Shown: positions 24,947-33,875 of the stretch, piece after piece
Position numbering within the stretch: the first letter of the stretch is position 1
Layout of the letters: the number at the start of each line of letters is the position of its first letter
Source of the DNA: a virus
Length of the DNA stretch: 57,879 nucleotides
Reading direction: 5' to 3' (one strand)
Virus record (IMG/VR): IMGVR_UViG_3300028571_002227
Location: 1 to 57,879 of that record
Notes under the pieces: model-generated
Seen by the model: only the letters and a program-made list of their open reading frames with translations
The model's database searches: none
Told to the model about the DNA's origin: nothing
Translations under genes and position numbers: made by a program

Positions 24947-26179
24947 TTATTTGGTACCAAGACTTTTCAACAATTCGATGTTGATAAAGCTTTCAAATGT
25001 AATTCTTTCAGCAGGAGTCGGAGGCATAAATTCAATATCGAAAAGTAAGTGGCCGTTTGCAACTTCTGTTGTTGGGTTTTTATCGGGATTGTAAAAACAC
25101 TTGCCGTCAATCAATGCCCCACGCCCAATCAAAGTCCTAATAAATGCATTCACGCTTTCGCAAATTGCATCGATAAGCCCGTTAGTGATTGGATGGTCAA
25201 TAAATTGAAGCATCGAATACTCAACACTTTCGTGCAAAATGTCAGCAGTTCTTCTTACGTTGATAAAATTAGTTGGAAGAGTAGAACTTGGATAAGCCGC
25301 CGAACGGTTACCCCAAGTTTTCAATCCTGAGCCATAACTATTAAAGACGGTTACTATTCCAGCTTCGTTAAGTGTATTTACCTCGCTTGACGGGTCATTA
25401 ATCATTGAAGTTAACTGCTTTTCGACACCGGTGATTCCTAAGATTTCAGTGTTTGATGGCGACCACCAATAACCTTTATCGATGTCTTTTGCGGCGATTA
25501 CACCTGCAAGCCTTTGAGAATACGGTTCTAAAATTTCACTTTCAGTCGCGGAATCATACACTTTCAAATGTGGGTAACAGAGGATTAATCGCTGAGAGGC
25601 GAAGTTGAAATTAATTGTTCCTTCAGGTCCTCTTCCGACAATTGCATCTTGAACTGTAGTTCCAACAGGTGCATCAACAATTCCAATTGCTCTGATTTTA
25701 TTGCAAACTGTGTTTATGTCGGTTACTACCGCTTTATCTTCGCAGAATACGGGGGCAATAATTGTTTTAGGGTAAAAACCGAACATTGAGTAGCAATCTT
25801 CAAAGGCTTTCATTCCGGTTCTTTTTCCTGTCAAAATATCTATTTTTCCATTTATATCAGAAATAGTGACATTAGAAACTGAAGTATGAACGCTAGGGTC
25901 AAATACATTTACAACAAGGACAATGCCTGAGCCTTGGGCGAAAATTGCTTTAAGTGCTTGTGGTATTGTGTATCCTGACTTGTTTTCGCCGAAATATTTT
26001 ACGCCATCTGCTTCATTCAAAATTAAAACAGGTTTATTTATGTTTTTGTAATCGGCACCGACTGTCTCTATCGGAGCAGTTCCGACAAGTCCGATTACTG
26101 CTGTTTTTACTGTTCTTATTGTGACTGAGCCTTTTTGAACTTCGATTGTTTCGACTCCGTGTAAAAATGATGCGGGCAT
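24947..26179 (-). CDS. FI: Tail sheath protein (FI)
   Basis: This 410-residue contractile sheath protein reads HGVETIEVQKGSVTIRTVKTAVIGLVGTAP at the start and GLKTWGNRSAAYPSS..FINVRRTADILHESVEYSMLQF near the C-terminus, both classic for the family. It proves the phage has a contractile, myovirus-type tail. Confidence 0.93.
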   Translation of the reverse strand: MPASFLHGVETIEVQKGSVTIRTVKTAVIGLVGTAPIETVGADYKNINKPVLILNEADGVKYFGENKSGYTIPQALKAIFAQGSGIVLVVNVFDPSVHTSVSNVTISDINGKIDILTGKRTGMKAFEDCYSMFGFYPKTIIAPVFCEDKAVVTDINTVCNKIRAIGIVDAPVGTTVQDAIVGRGPEGTINFNFASQRLILCYPHLKVYDSATESEILEPYSQRLAGVIAAKDIDKGYWWSPSNTEILGITGVEKQLTSMINDPSSEVNTLNEAGIVTVFNSYGSGLKTWGNRSAAYPSSTLPTNFINVRRTADILHESVEYSMLQFIDHPITNGLIDAICESVNAFIRTLIGRGALIDGKCFYNPDKNPTTEVANGHLLFDIEFMPPTPAERITFESFINIELLKSLGTK

Positions 26180-26595
26180 TAATCCTCCTCCGTTTCAATG
26201 CTTGGGGTAGTTAATTCAAAATTGATTGTGTATTGCCAAATCCCATTGTTTTCAGTCAAAAACCCTTCTTTTGTTGGGCACATTTTTGTGCAGCCATCGA
26301 TTTTAAATCCTGTTAAAATTTGTTTAACTTTTTCTAAAAGCAAATAGGCCCCATCGTTTGTTTTCAAATATCTTGTGATTAGAGTTAGTGCAAATTCCAT
26401 TTTCTTTTGCTGAAAAATGACATCCAGGGACTGACTATTTCCATAACTTGCACCTTGATAATGAACAAGAATGGCACCCTTTGGATGTGTGAAAGTATAT
26501 TCTTGCGGTTTGTCAGGGAATGAATCAATATACAAACCAGTTATTTTACTTTTTAATCTTTCTACTATTTGATTTTCAATTGCTTCAATATTCAC
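26179..26595 (-). CDS. Head-tail/tail completion protein (Mu gp37-like)
   Basis: This 138-residue protein fits the Gp37 family of Mu-like phages (EAIENQIVERLKSKI.., GAILVHYQGASYG). It lies between the gp36-like gene and the sheath, where Mu carries gp37. Its stop overlaps the sheath start. Confidence 0.7.
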   Translation of the reverse strand: MNIEAIENQIVERLKSKITGLYIDSFPDKPQEYTFTHPKGAILVHYQGASYGNSQSLDVIFQQKKMEFALTLITRYLKTNDGAYLLLEKVKQILTGFKIDGCTKMCPTKEGFLTENNGIWQYTINFELTTPSIETEED

Positions 26596-27016
26596 TTAGA
26601 ACCTCGTGGCTGAACATTCTATCGTTTGAATTTTTGTTTGATAAATATTCGTTGTTTTGTATGGTTTCTTGGCTGTTTTCGAGTTCAAGCGTGATAGTTC
26701 CTTTTTGGATTTTGTCCAAAGTTTTAATTGTTTCTTTGTACTGAGCCATAATAGATTCTGGCATATCGGCTTGTAACCTGCGGCTGTATAACCTGTAAAT
26801 GCTTAAATCGATTGCGATAATCCTTAAAAGGGGAAGATGAGTATCAAGAGGTAAATTATATCTACCTCTCAGATACCCATCGATTAGGGTTGAAGAGTAA
26901 AGGATAGCCTCAAATGTCACTGCTTCGTCAACTTCGGGGAGAGAGTTGTCGTTGGTTAGTTGTACAAGGGTTGCGTGGGTGATTTGCTTTTCGATATCTT
27001 CAACACTGCAATACAT
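26585..27016 (-). CDS. Head-tail connector protein (Mu gp36-like, DUF1320)
   Basis: A 143-residue protein, YCSVEDIEKQITHATLVQLTND..VDEAVTFEAILYSSTLIDGYLRGRYNLP, is a good DUF1320 match, an adaptor at the head-tail neck. Overlaps the gp37-like gene by 11 bases. Confidence 0.85.
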   Translation of the reverse strand: MYCSVEDIEKQITHATLVQLTNDNSLPEVDEAVTFEAILYSSTLIDGYLRGRYNLPLDTHLPLLRIIAIDLSIYRLYSRRLQADMPESIMAQYKETIKTLDKIQKGTITLELENSQETIQNNEYLSNKNSNDRMFSHEVLSEY

Positions 27017-27358
27017 TTATATTCCTCTAGCAATACGGATAATTTCACCTGATGCAGTTGCAGCATCAAGTGCATATCCGTTAATTTCTTCAGTTGTAGC
27101 AACAGGAATTGCTCTACCTTGAGAATCACTCGTAATTTTTGCCCCTTGAATTATAGCGGAGCCTGATTCAACAAGTAAAATCCCAAGGACGGCAATTGGG
27201 GCAAATTGGTTTTTTTCTGTTTCAACATCACAAATACCAAAAGATTTTTTACTGGCACCGCAAATGTTTCCGTCGAAGCCCACAAATCTTTGTTTAGGCA
27301 AATCAATTTGTGCTTTTATTGAATCAATTAGAAGTGGTTTATACAGTTTCTGTGCCAT
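27017..27358 (-). CDS. Capsid decoration-like protein (DUF2190 type)
   Basis: This 113-residue, Gly/Ala-rich beta protein (ICDVETEKNQFAPIAVLGILLVESG..ATTEEINGYALDAATASGEIIRIA) resembles DUF2190-type capsid cement proteins. Its position next to the capsid gene agrees. Confidence 0.65.
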   Translation of the reverse strand: MAQKLYKPLLIDSIKAQIDLPKQRFVGFDGNICGASKKSFGICDVETEKNQFAPIAVLGILLVESGSAIIQGAKITSDSQGRAIPVATTEEINGYALDAATASGEIIRIARGI

Positions 27359-27665
27359 TTAGAGCCTCCTCTTTTGTTCCTTCAGGTTTTACTTCTTCTG
27401 TTGATGCTGTTGCATCTGCGGCTGTGGCCGTAGCCTCAGTTGTTGTATCCGTTGTCGTAGCTGCTTTATCAGCTTTTTTATTTGATTTTGTAGCTTTTGG
27501 AGTTGGAGTTTCACCCGAATTACTTTCAGCAACTATTTCAATAGGAGTTAAGTAATCGGCTAATTTAGCCACATTGAAGTCGTCTGGGAACTCGATGGTA
27601 TCGCCTATTCCATAGGTCTTTTTATTGTGTAAAATTGTTGTGTTTTTAACGATAAATTTAGACAT
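27339..27665 (-). CDS. Mu gp35-like small head protein
   Basis: This 108-residue protein has an N-terminal folded part (KNTTILHNKKTYGIGDTIEF..) and a long low-complexity Thr/Ala/Lys/Glu tail (about 60-100), compatible with a disordered linker. Mu carries the small gp35 at this place. Overlaps the next gene by 20 bases. Confidence 0.6.
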   Translation of the reverse strand: MSKFIVKNTTILHNKKTYGIGDTIEFPDDFNVAKLADYLTPIEIVAESNSGETPTPKATKSNKKADKAATTTDTTTEATATAADATASTEEVKPEGTKEEALNGTETV

Positions 27666-27674
27666 TTTTTCTCC

Positions 27675-28586
27675 TTATGTATTTGCAATCAAATAACCGG
27701 CATCAGGTCCAACCAAAAATGGGGTGTAGATGTCTGTTGCACGAATATATTTGATTTTGTTGCCTTCTTTTGTGTACTCATCAATATTGAGAGCATCTTT
27801 TTTCTTGACTGTATAGGCAAATGAAGGGTCATATTCTGTTCTTGAAGTTAAAGGTGGAACGTATGCTAGGACAATATTATTGCCCCAAACCTTGACAAAT
27901 TCGCCTTTTTCGTTGACAAAGACGGAGCGACCTACGACGATGTTTTCAATGTCAAAAATTTCTTTCATTAAATCGAGTGTAATTATTCTAGTTTTACTTG
28001 TGCTAACTAAATCCCTCAATTGTTTATTTTTCTTCAAGTTTTTGAACGCATCATATCCTAAAACCATGGTGTTTGGTTCTTGGGCAATTTTGCCGGCGAC
28101 TGCACTTTTGGCATCATCAATTACACCTTCAGGGTCTGATGTAGCACTAGAAAATTGACTGGTTCCCGAAAGAACTATTTTATTTTCAGTTGCATAATTA
28201 TCGGCATTTTGAACCAAATCTGCACATTGTTTTTCGTGTTTTAATTTCAATCCTTCTGTTACAACATTTGTTGCGTGCAGTTGCAGTTTGACGATTTTGG
28301 ATTCTTGCTCTTCCCTGTAATCCAAAGGATAGGCAAGGTCATGTTCTGTTAACGTTGTTGTCTTTTTAGTAAAACCTTTTGGCGATATTACATTTGAATT
28401 TGCACGAATACTACGCTCTGTATCGTAAACCTGAAAGGCTTCTTTGTTAAATTCAAAGATATCGACTTTTTCAAGTTCTGAATCAATTGTTGGAAACAAG
28501 TTGCCGGCAATGAATGCTGAATTTGAATACCCTCGGGCTACTTTTGAAAGGTAGGCATTAATTCTTAAATCTTCTAAACGTCCCAT
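27675..28586 (-). CDS. Major capsid protein
   Basis: A 303-residue protein, NSAFIAGNLFPTIDSELEKVDIFEF.. then SGTSQFS..PEGVIDDAKSAV and TMVLGYDAFKNLKKNKQLRDLV, matches the HK97-fold major capsid proteins of many Mu-like phages. It is directly downstream of the protease/scaffold gene. Rich in polar residues with no signal. Confidence 0.85.
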   Translation of the reverse strand: MGRLEDLRINAYLSKVARGYSNSAFIAGNLFPTIDSELEKVDIFEFNKEAFQVYDTERSIRANSNVISPKGFTKKTTTLTEHDLAYPLDYREEQESKIVKLQLHATNVVTEGLKLKHEKQCADLVQNADNYATENKIVLSGTSQFSSATSDPEGVIDDAKSAVAGKIAQEPNTMVLGYDAFKNLKKNKQLRDLVSTSKTRIITLDLMKEIFDIENIVVGRSVFVNEKGEFVKVWGNNIVLAYVPPLTSRTEYDPSFAYTVKKKDALNIDEYTKEGNKIKYIRATDIYTPFLVGPDAGYLIANT

Positions 28587-28587
28587 T

Positions 28588-29565
28588 TTATACTCCTTTA
28601 TTTATTTGTAGCAGTGCATCTTTGAAATCGATGTTTTCTTTTTCCGCCAGTGCAGTAGCCTCGTTGAAAATCTCAAGACTTTCTTCACTCGCGTCTTTGA
28701 ACTCATCGTGGTCTACTTTTTGAGTGGTTGCTTTTTTCTTTGTAGCAACTTCTTCCAGTACGATTTGTTTTGGAAGTGCTGCGACAAAAGTTTTAAAATC
28801 TTCAACCGAATTAGAGGTTGCATCAAATTTTTTGACATTGTCTAATTCTTTGAATATTTTCAGTACAAGCTCTTTGTTGGCAGGAATCAAAATTCCTTTT
28901 TCAAGTTGCTTTTCGATAAAATTTTCAAACTCATTATCACGAACCTTGTTTTTTATATAATCGAGTTCTTTTTGAATCTCATCCTTATCATTGGACTTTT
29001 CCTTAAATGTTTCCAATTCCTTTGTAAGGTCTTCAACTTTTGTGTTCAAAGATTTAATTGTTTCGGTAGATTTTTCTTGCTGAGAAAAAGTTTTAATCTT
29101 GTCTTCAAGATTTTTTATTTCAATTTGAAGTTTAGCTACTTCGGCATCTTCTTCAGTATCTGCTTGAAATTCAAAAGTATAGGTATCGCTTTCGCCTTCT
29201 TTAAATTGAACAGCGTCCATTCCCTTAACTTGAGGAATGCCTGCCCCTAAGAACGAAACAGCTTTGAGGTAAGGTTTTTTGCCTTCAAGTTCTCGATAAA
29301 TTTCAACTGAAACCTTTCTATATTTGCCATCATTAACAAATACTTTCAAATCTTCTGTGACATCTTTGAACGATGCTTTTAAAACGCCTTTTTCTGCTTT
29401 TAAGCTTTCAACCCAACCAAATGCCGGCCCTGATTGTTCGTGGTCGAGGGTTATTGGTGCTTCGCAAAAACTTGGGTCGTAGTTTTTTGCTATTTCTTCT
29501 ATTTGTTCTTTGGTGAATTTTCCTTGAGGATATGTTCCTGATTTAAATACTTCAAAAAATTTCAT
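28588..29565 (-). CDS. Capsid protease/scaffold (Mu gpI-like)
   Basis: About 325 residues. The start MKFFEVFKSGTYPQGKF follows AAAGG. The N-terminal half is the Mu I-type protease (APITLDHEQSGPAFGWVESL contains the conserved His; RKVSVEIYRE carries the Ser). The C-terminal half is a long coiled coil (about 140-225), the scaffold part. It shapes the prohead and is cleaved during maturation. Confidence 0.85.
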   Translation of the reverse strand: MKFFEVFKSGTYPQGKFTKEQIEEIAKNYDPSFCEAPITLDHEQSGPAFGWVESLKAEKGVLKASFKDVTEDLKVFVNDGKYRKVSVEIYRELEGKKPYLKAVSFLGAGIPQVKGMDAVQFKEGESDTYTFEFQADTEEDAEVAKLQIEIKNLEDKIKTFSQQEKSTETIKSLNTKVEDLTKELETFKEKSNDKDEIQKELDYIKNKVRDNEFENFIEKQLEKGILIPANKELVLKIFKELDNVKKFDATSNSVEDFKTFVAALPKQIVLEEVATKKKATTQKVDHDEFKDASEESLEIFNEATALAEKENIDFKDALLQINKGV

Positions 29566-29637
29566 CTTTAACCTTTCTTTGAATTTATGCGTGGAAAAGG
29601 TACAAGATGCGTAATGCACCTTATACCTTAACTTTTT

Positions 29638-29826
29638 TTATACTTCTAATCCTTGTTTCGTGATTAGCCTTAATCCTGTGTTAACAACGGTCAAACCGAT
29701 TGCTTGTGCCGTAGGGTCAAAAATAAAACCTGTTTGAGTTTGAACAATCAATCCGACTGCGGACAATATATTTACCCAAAATGTTTTTGACGACCAAAAC
29801 TTTTTCTTAGAATTTTCATCTGACAT
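29638..29826 (-). CDS. Small membrane protein, possible holin
   Basis: 62 residues: KKKFWSSKTFWVNILSAVG.. then LIVQTQTGF and GLTVVNTGLRLITKQ give one or two weak transmembrane segments with a basic N-terminus. It is the first gene of the leftward late operon. The sequence type occurs as small holin-like proteins in gut phages. A ribosome binding site (GAGGTAA) lies just upstream. Confidence 0.55.
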   Translation of the reverse strand: MSDENSKKKFWSSKTFWVNILSAVGLIVQTQTGFIFDPTAQAIGLTVVNTGLRLITKQGLEV

Positions 29827-29901
29827 AAATTTACCTCACTTAATTTCTTACTAATTCAAAAAATAATTTACTCTGTGAGTATAAGCGTTGTTTTCAGACG
29901 T

Positions 29902-29962
29902 TTTCAAATGACAATGTCAGAACTTTTGTCAGTGCCAAATTTTCTGACATTGTCATTTGAAA
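29902..29962. promoter_or_regulatory. Perfect 21-bp inverted repeat in the divergent late control region
   Basis: 29902-29922 and 29942-29962 are exact reverse complements with a 19-base loop. Each arm itself contains the 11-bp palindrome TGACA-A/T-TGTCA. A further half site TTGTCA lies in the loop. It sits between the leftward operon start (29826) and the rightward operon start (30042). Best read as paired operators for a late activator such as the Mor-type protein; a cruciform-forming terminator is less likely because no T-run follows on either side. Confidence 0.7.
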
Positions 29963-30041
29963 TTGGTAGTTCAAGGTTGCTATCCTAAGAATACCAGTCG
30001 AGTAAATCTCGCCTTTTCTTTTTGGCGATAAAGGAGCAATT

Positions 30042-30284
30042 ATGGAACTCAACCAATTTTTACCACTAATAGAGAACATTGGCTTTCCAGCTGTAGTCTT
30101 TGCTATTTGGTACATCTACCACAATTCTCAAGCGAAACTTTTTGAAAATATGATGAACCAAAATTTCACCATTTTAAAAGATTTACTTGAAACAAATCAG
30201 TATCATGCAGCATTGCTTTCGCGTGTTGAGAGCAAAATTGATAACAATTTGTGGTGCCCAATTTTAAAAAAAGAGGTTTCATAA
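30042..30284 (+). CDS. Holin-like peptide (BhlA/UviB type)
   Basis: This 80-residue protein has an N-terminal transmembrane helix (about 8-28; IENIGFPAVVFAIWYIYH) followed by a charged helical region. This layout matches BhlA/UviB holin-like peptides. AAAGGAGC precedes the start. First gene of the rightward late operon. Confidence 0.7.
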   Translation: MELNQFLPLIENIGFPAVVFAIWYIYHNSQAKLFENMMNQNFTILKDLLETNQYHAALLSRVESKIDNNLWCPILKKEVS

Positions 30285-30530
30285 ATGAATATGGAAAGAA
30301 TGCAATTAAAAGGTCTGTTGGTAGAATCTCAAAGGAAGTATAAGACCCTTGATACAGAAGCATCGGGATTGATTATTCTTATTCGCTCAGCCCTAAGTCC
30401 TTATCAAGAAGATATGACTAAATTGGAAATTGACAAAGTCAAAACCTATATTAATAGGTTAAATTTGGTTATTTTGGATTTGAAAGAATTGAAATCAAAA
30501 ATCGAAAAACTGGAGAGAGAATTTGAGTGA
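30285..30530 (+). CDS. Hypothetical coiled-coil protein
   Basis: This 81-residue helical protein (LEIDKVKTYINRLNLVILDLKELKSKIEKLERE) starts right after the holin-like gene and overlaps the gp27-like gene by 8 bases. Possibly a lysis or packaging accessory; Mu has small genes (gp25/gp26) here. Confidence 0.55.
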   Translation: MNMERMQLKGLLVESQRKYKTLDTEASGLIILIRSALSPYQEDMTKLEIDKVKTYINRLNLVILDLKELKSKIEKLEREFE

Positions 30531-30948
30531 TAAGTCCCTATACTTTAATGAAGCCGAAAGAGTTTACGTCTATGAACATTTGTCCATAGACGAAACGGCT
30601 GCGAAAGTGAATGTTGCTCCAAGAACAATTGCTAATTGGAAAGTAAAAGGTGATTGGGATACCAAAAGAAAAAAATATTTAAAATCAAAACAAGCTTTTC
30701 ATGAAGAATTATACGAATTTGCACGCAAACTTATGCGAGATATTAAAGCAGACTTAGAAGAAGGAAAAAAAGTTGATACTGGCAGGATGTACGCTTTTAC
30801 TCGTATGCTTCCGTTGATTACTAAAATTAAAGACTATGAAGAACTATCAACGCTTAAAGAAAAAGGTTCTGAAAACAAAGGTTTAACCAAAGAATTAATT
30901 AGAACGATCGAAGAAGAAATTTTGGGAATGAAGCCAAATGAACAATAA
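30523..30948 (+). CDS. Small terminase subunit (Mu gp27-like)
   Basis: This 141-residue protein starts with TTG behind GGAGAGAG. It has an N-terminal HTH (ERVYVYEHLSIDETAAKVNVAPRTIANWKVKGDWDTKRKKY), the DUF1804/terminase small type, then helices. Binds the packaging start and recruits the large subunit, whose gene overlaps it by 11 bases. Confidence 0.8.
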   Translation: MSDKSLYFNEAERVYVYEHLSIDETAAKVNVAPRTIANWKVKGDWDTKRKKYLKSKQAFHEELYEFARKLMRDIKADLEEGKKVDTGRMYAFTRMLPLITKIKDYEELSTLKEKGSENKGLTKELIRTIEEEILGMKPNEQ

Positions 30949-32302
30949 TCAAAAAACATTAACGACCACAGCATTCTTCTTGCCCTATCAACAACGATGG
31001 CTGAGTGACAATTCTCCGATTAAAATTTGGGAGAAATCAAGACGTATCGGTGCCACCTACGTTCAAAGTTATGAAGATGTCCGAGATTGCGTTTCAAAAG
31101 CAGTTCCTGCTGTTTGGTTTTCATCCGCTGATGAAAGTGCTGCAAAAGAATATATTTCATATTGTGAGATGTGGGTTAAGCTTTTTCATGTTGCGGCAAA
31201 ATCAATGGGCGAAGTTGTTATAGATTCTGAGAAAGATGTTAAAGCCCTTGTGATTGAATTTGCGAACGGAACTAAAATCCACGCATTAAGCTCCAACCCT
31301 AAAGGTTTTAGAAGTAAGGGTGGAAAAGTTGTTTTAGATGAATTTGCACACCACAATAATCCTTGGGAACTTTGGAAAGCGGCGAAGCCTTGCGTTACTT
31401 GGGGCTTTCCTCTTCGGATTTTATCTACTCATAACGGACAGAGCTGCCTGTTTTTCAAGTTTATACAACAAGTTTTAAAAGGAATTTTAAAATGGGCGTT
31501 GCATAAAACGCCTGTACAATTGGCGGTTTTAGAGGGACTTGTAGATAAAATTTATGGCAGAAAAACAACAGAAGAAGAACGTCAGGCTTGGCTTGATGAA
31601 CAGAGGGCAAATTGTTTTGATGAATATACTTGGTTGCAGGAATATTGTTGCGAGGCAATTGACGAGGCCTGTGCATTCCTGCCATATGACTTGATTGCTC
31701 CTTGTGAATATATTGATGTCTTAAAATCACTTGATGAAATCACGAACGATTTGTACGCAGGAATGGATATCGGTAGAAAGAAAGACTTGACTGTGATTTG
31801 GGTGTTAGAAGTTTTTGAGAAAACAAAATACACAAGAAAAGTTGAGATTTTAGAAAAAACTCCATTCCATATTCAGGAAGAAATTTTATCAAGCATATTA
31901 ATGCACCCAAAAATGAGACGTTGTTGTATCGATTCCACTGGACTTGGAATGCAACTAGCTGAATCAGCACAAAGAAAGTTCGGAAAATATCGAGTAGAAG
32001 CGATTACGTTTACAAATAAAATCAAGGAGGCACTTGCTTACAATGTAAGGACAAATTTTGAAGACAAATCTGTATACGTCCCAGCGGAGCAAGAAGTTAG
32101 AGAGGATTTGCACTCGGTAAGGAGGCAAACTACCGATGCAGGAAATATTCGATTTGATGTTGAAAAATCTGATGCCTCAGGTCACGCCGATAGGTTTTGG
32201 GCTTTAGGGCTTGCCCTGCACGCAGTCGAAACGAATAGTGGACCTATAAATATTTCAACAAGGAAAAGGCGAGAGGCATTAGAAATGACGAAAACGTTCT
32301 GA
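30938..32302 (+). CDS. Large terminase subunit (Mu gp28-like)
   Basis: This 454-residue protein has the ATPase part with Walker A-like EKSRRIGATYV (about 32-42) and Walker B KVVLDEFAHH (about 129-138). The nuclease part starts at AGMDIGRKKDLTVIWVLE (about 270) with the first catalytic Asp, and CCIDSTGLG follows. It packages DNA headful-wise in Mu-like phages. The 124-base gap after it holds no gene I can support. Confidence 0.9.
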   Translation: MNNNQKTLTTTAFFLPYQQRWLSDNSPIKIWEKSRRIGATYVQSYEDVRDCVSKAVPAVWFSSADESAAKEYISYCEMWVKLFHVAAKSMGEVVIDSEKDVKALVIEFANGTKIHALSSNPKGFRSKGGKVVLDEFAHHNNPWELWKAAKPCVTWGFPLRILSTHNGQSCLFFKFIQQVLKGILKWALHKTPVQLAVLEGLVDKIYGRKTTEEERQAWLDEQRANCFDEYTWLQEYCCEAIDEACAFLPYDLIAPCEYIDVLKSLDEITNDLYAGMDIGRKKDLTVIWVLEVFEKTKYTRKVEILEKTPFHIQEEILSSILMHPKMRRCCIDSTGLGMQLAESAQRKFGKYRVEAITFTNKIKEALAYNVRTNFEDKSVYVPAEQEVREDLHSVRRQTTDAGNIRFDVEKSDASGHADRFWALGLALHAVETNSGPINISTRKRREALEMTKTF

Positions 32303-32426
32303 GCCGTTTTAATGAGCGTGTTTGAATTTTACTACCCAATGTAGCAAGCCAACCCCAAAGATTGAGTACAGGAAAATTTAAACGGTTATTAAACGGGGTT
32401 ACGAACAAACTTTAGAAAGAAAAAAT

Positions 32427-33875
32427 ATGGAAAACAATTTATTAGAAAATAAAAATACAAAACAAGGACTCGCAGATGAAATTGCGACAAGAAAACGTTC
32501 GTTAAATTTTTATTCTTTAGGATATATGTTACCCGACCCTGATCCTGTTTTGAGAAAACAGGGCAAAGATATGAAAGTTTACAGAGAATTACTTTGTGAT
32601 GCTCACGTTTTTGCCTGTACCCAATCAAGAAAAGCGGGAGTTTTATCTCTCGAATGGGATATAAATCGAGGAACGGATAAAGACCAAAATGCACAAAAAA
32701 TAGAAGATTTATTAAAAGGTTTGGATATTTATCAGCTTATTAACGATATTCTTGAAGCATCATTCTTTGGTTTTCAACCGATTGAAATTTTGTGGCAGAA
32801 GATTGATAATCTAGTTTTGCCATCGGCACTTGTTGCAAAACCGCCTGAATGGTTTTGCTATGATGATGAGAATAATTTAAAATTTAGAACCAAAGAAAAT
32901 TATTGGGGAGAAGAATTGCCGGACAAAAAATTCCTTTGCCCACAATCAAACGCAAGCTATGATAATCCTTATGGAGAAAGAGTTCTTTCAAGAGTTTTCT
33001 GGCCCGTTACATTTAAAAAAGGCGGTTTGAAATTTTGGGTTTTATTCAGCGAAAAATACGGAATTCCATATTTAATCGGCAAACATCCAAGAGGTGCATC
33101 AAAAGAAGAAACTGATACGTTGGCTGATTTGCTTGAAAGTATGATTCAGGACGCAATTGCGGTTATACCTGATGATAGCTCTGTTGAAATTATGGAAGCT
33201 GATAAATCATCCTCTGCTGAAATATTTGACAAATTAATTGATAAGATGAATGCAGAAATATCAAAAGCAATTCTTGGACAAACGCTTACAACTGAAATTG
33301 GAAGCACCGGCAGCTATGCCGCAAGTCAAACTCACATGAGTGTAAGACAGGATATTATTGATTCGGATAAAAAAATCGTTGAAAAAACTATTAATCAACT
33401 AATCAAATGGATTTATGAGCTTAATTTTCCCAATCAGGATATTCCTCAGTTCGAAATGTATGAAATTGAGGATGTTGATTTGAACCTTGCTCAAAGAGAC
33501 AAAGTTCTTGTTGATTGTGGAGTGAAATTTACAAAAAAATATTTCATCAAAAATTATGGATTTGACGAAGAAGATATAGAAATTGCGGAAGTTAGTAAAA
33601 CATCAGCCTTTAAGCAGTTTAATGAAACAAAAGACGAAGAAGCAGGACAGGATGAAATTGACGGATTGTTTGATTTGATTTCTGAAGAAGAACTTCAGGC
33701 AATTTCAAAAGATACTTTAAATCCGCTTCTTAAATTGCTTTCAAAATGCAAAACTGAAGAAGATTTTAAAAAGGTCCTAGATGACAAAAACCTAAAAACA
33801 GAAATGTTTGAAGAAGTTTTATCAAAAGCACTTTTCCTGTGCGAAGCACAAGGGAGGTACGATGGACTTGAATAA
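32427..33875 (+). CDS. Portal protein (Mu gp29-like, DUF935)
   Basis: This 482-residue protein has the DUF935 features: DPVLRKQGKDMKVYRELLCDAHVFACTQSRKAGVLSLEW and ILGQTLTTEIGSTGSYAASQTHMSVRQDI. It forms the dodecameric DNA channel. The acidic C-terminus (about 390-480) overlaps the start of the cytosine methyltransferase gene by 14 bases. Confidence 0.92.
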   Translation: MENNLLENKNTKQGLADEIATRKRSLNFYSLGYMLPDPDPVLRKQGKDMKVYRELLCDAHVFACTQSRKAGVLSLEWDINRGTDKDQNAQKIEDLLKGLDIYQLINDILEASFFGFQPIEILWQKIDNLVLPSALVAKPPEWFCYDDENNLKFRTKENYWGEELPDKKFLCPQSNASYDNPYGERVLSRVFWPVTFKKGGLKFWVLFSEKYGIPYLIGKHPRGASKEETDTLADLLESMIQDAIAVIPDDSSVEIMEADKSSSAEIFDKLIDKMNAEISKAILGQTLTTEIGSTGSYAASQTHMSVRQDIIDSDKKIVEKTINQLIKWIYELNFPNQDIPQFEMYEIEDVDLNLAQRDKVLVDCGVKFTKKYFIKNYGFDEEDIEIAEVSKTSAFKQFNETKDEEAGQDEIDGLFDLISEEELQAISKDTLNPLLKLLSKCKTEEDFKKVLDDKNLKTEMFEEVLSKALFLCEAQGRYDGLE

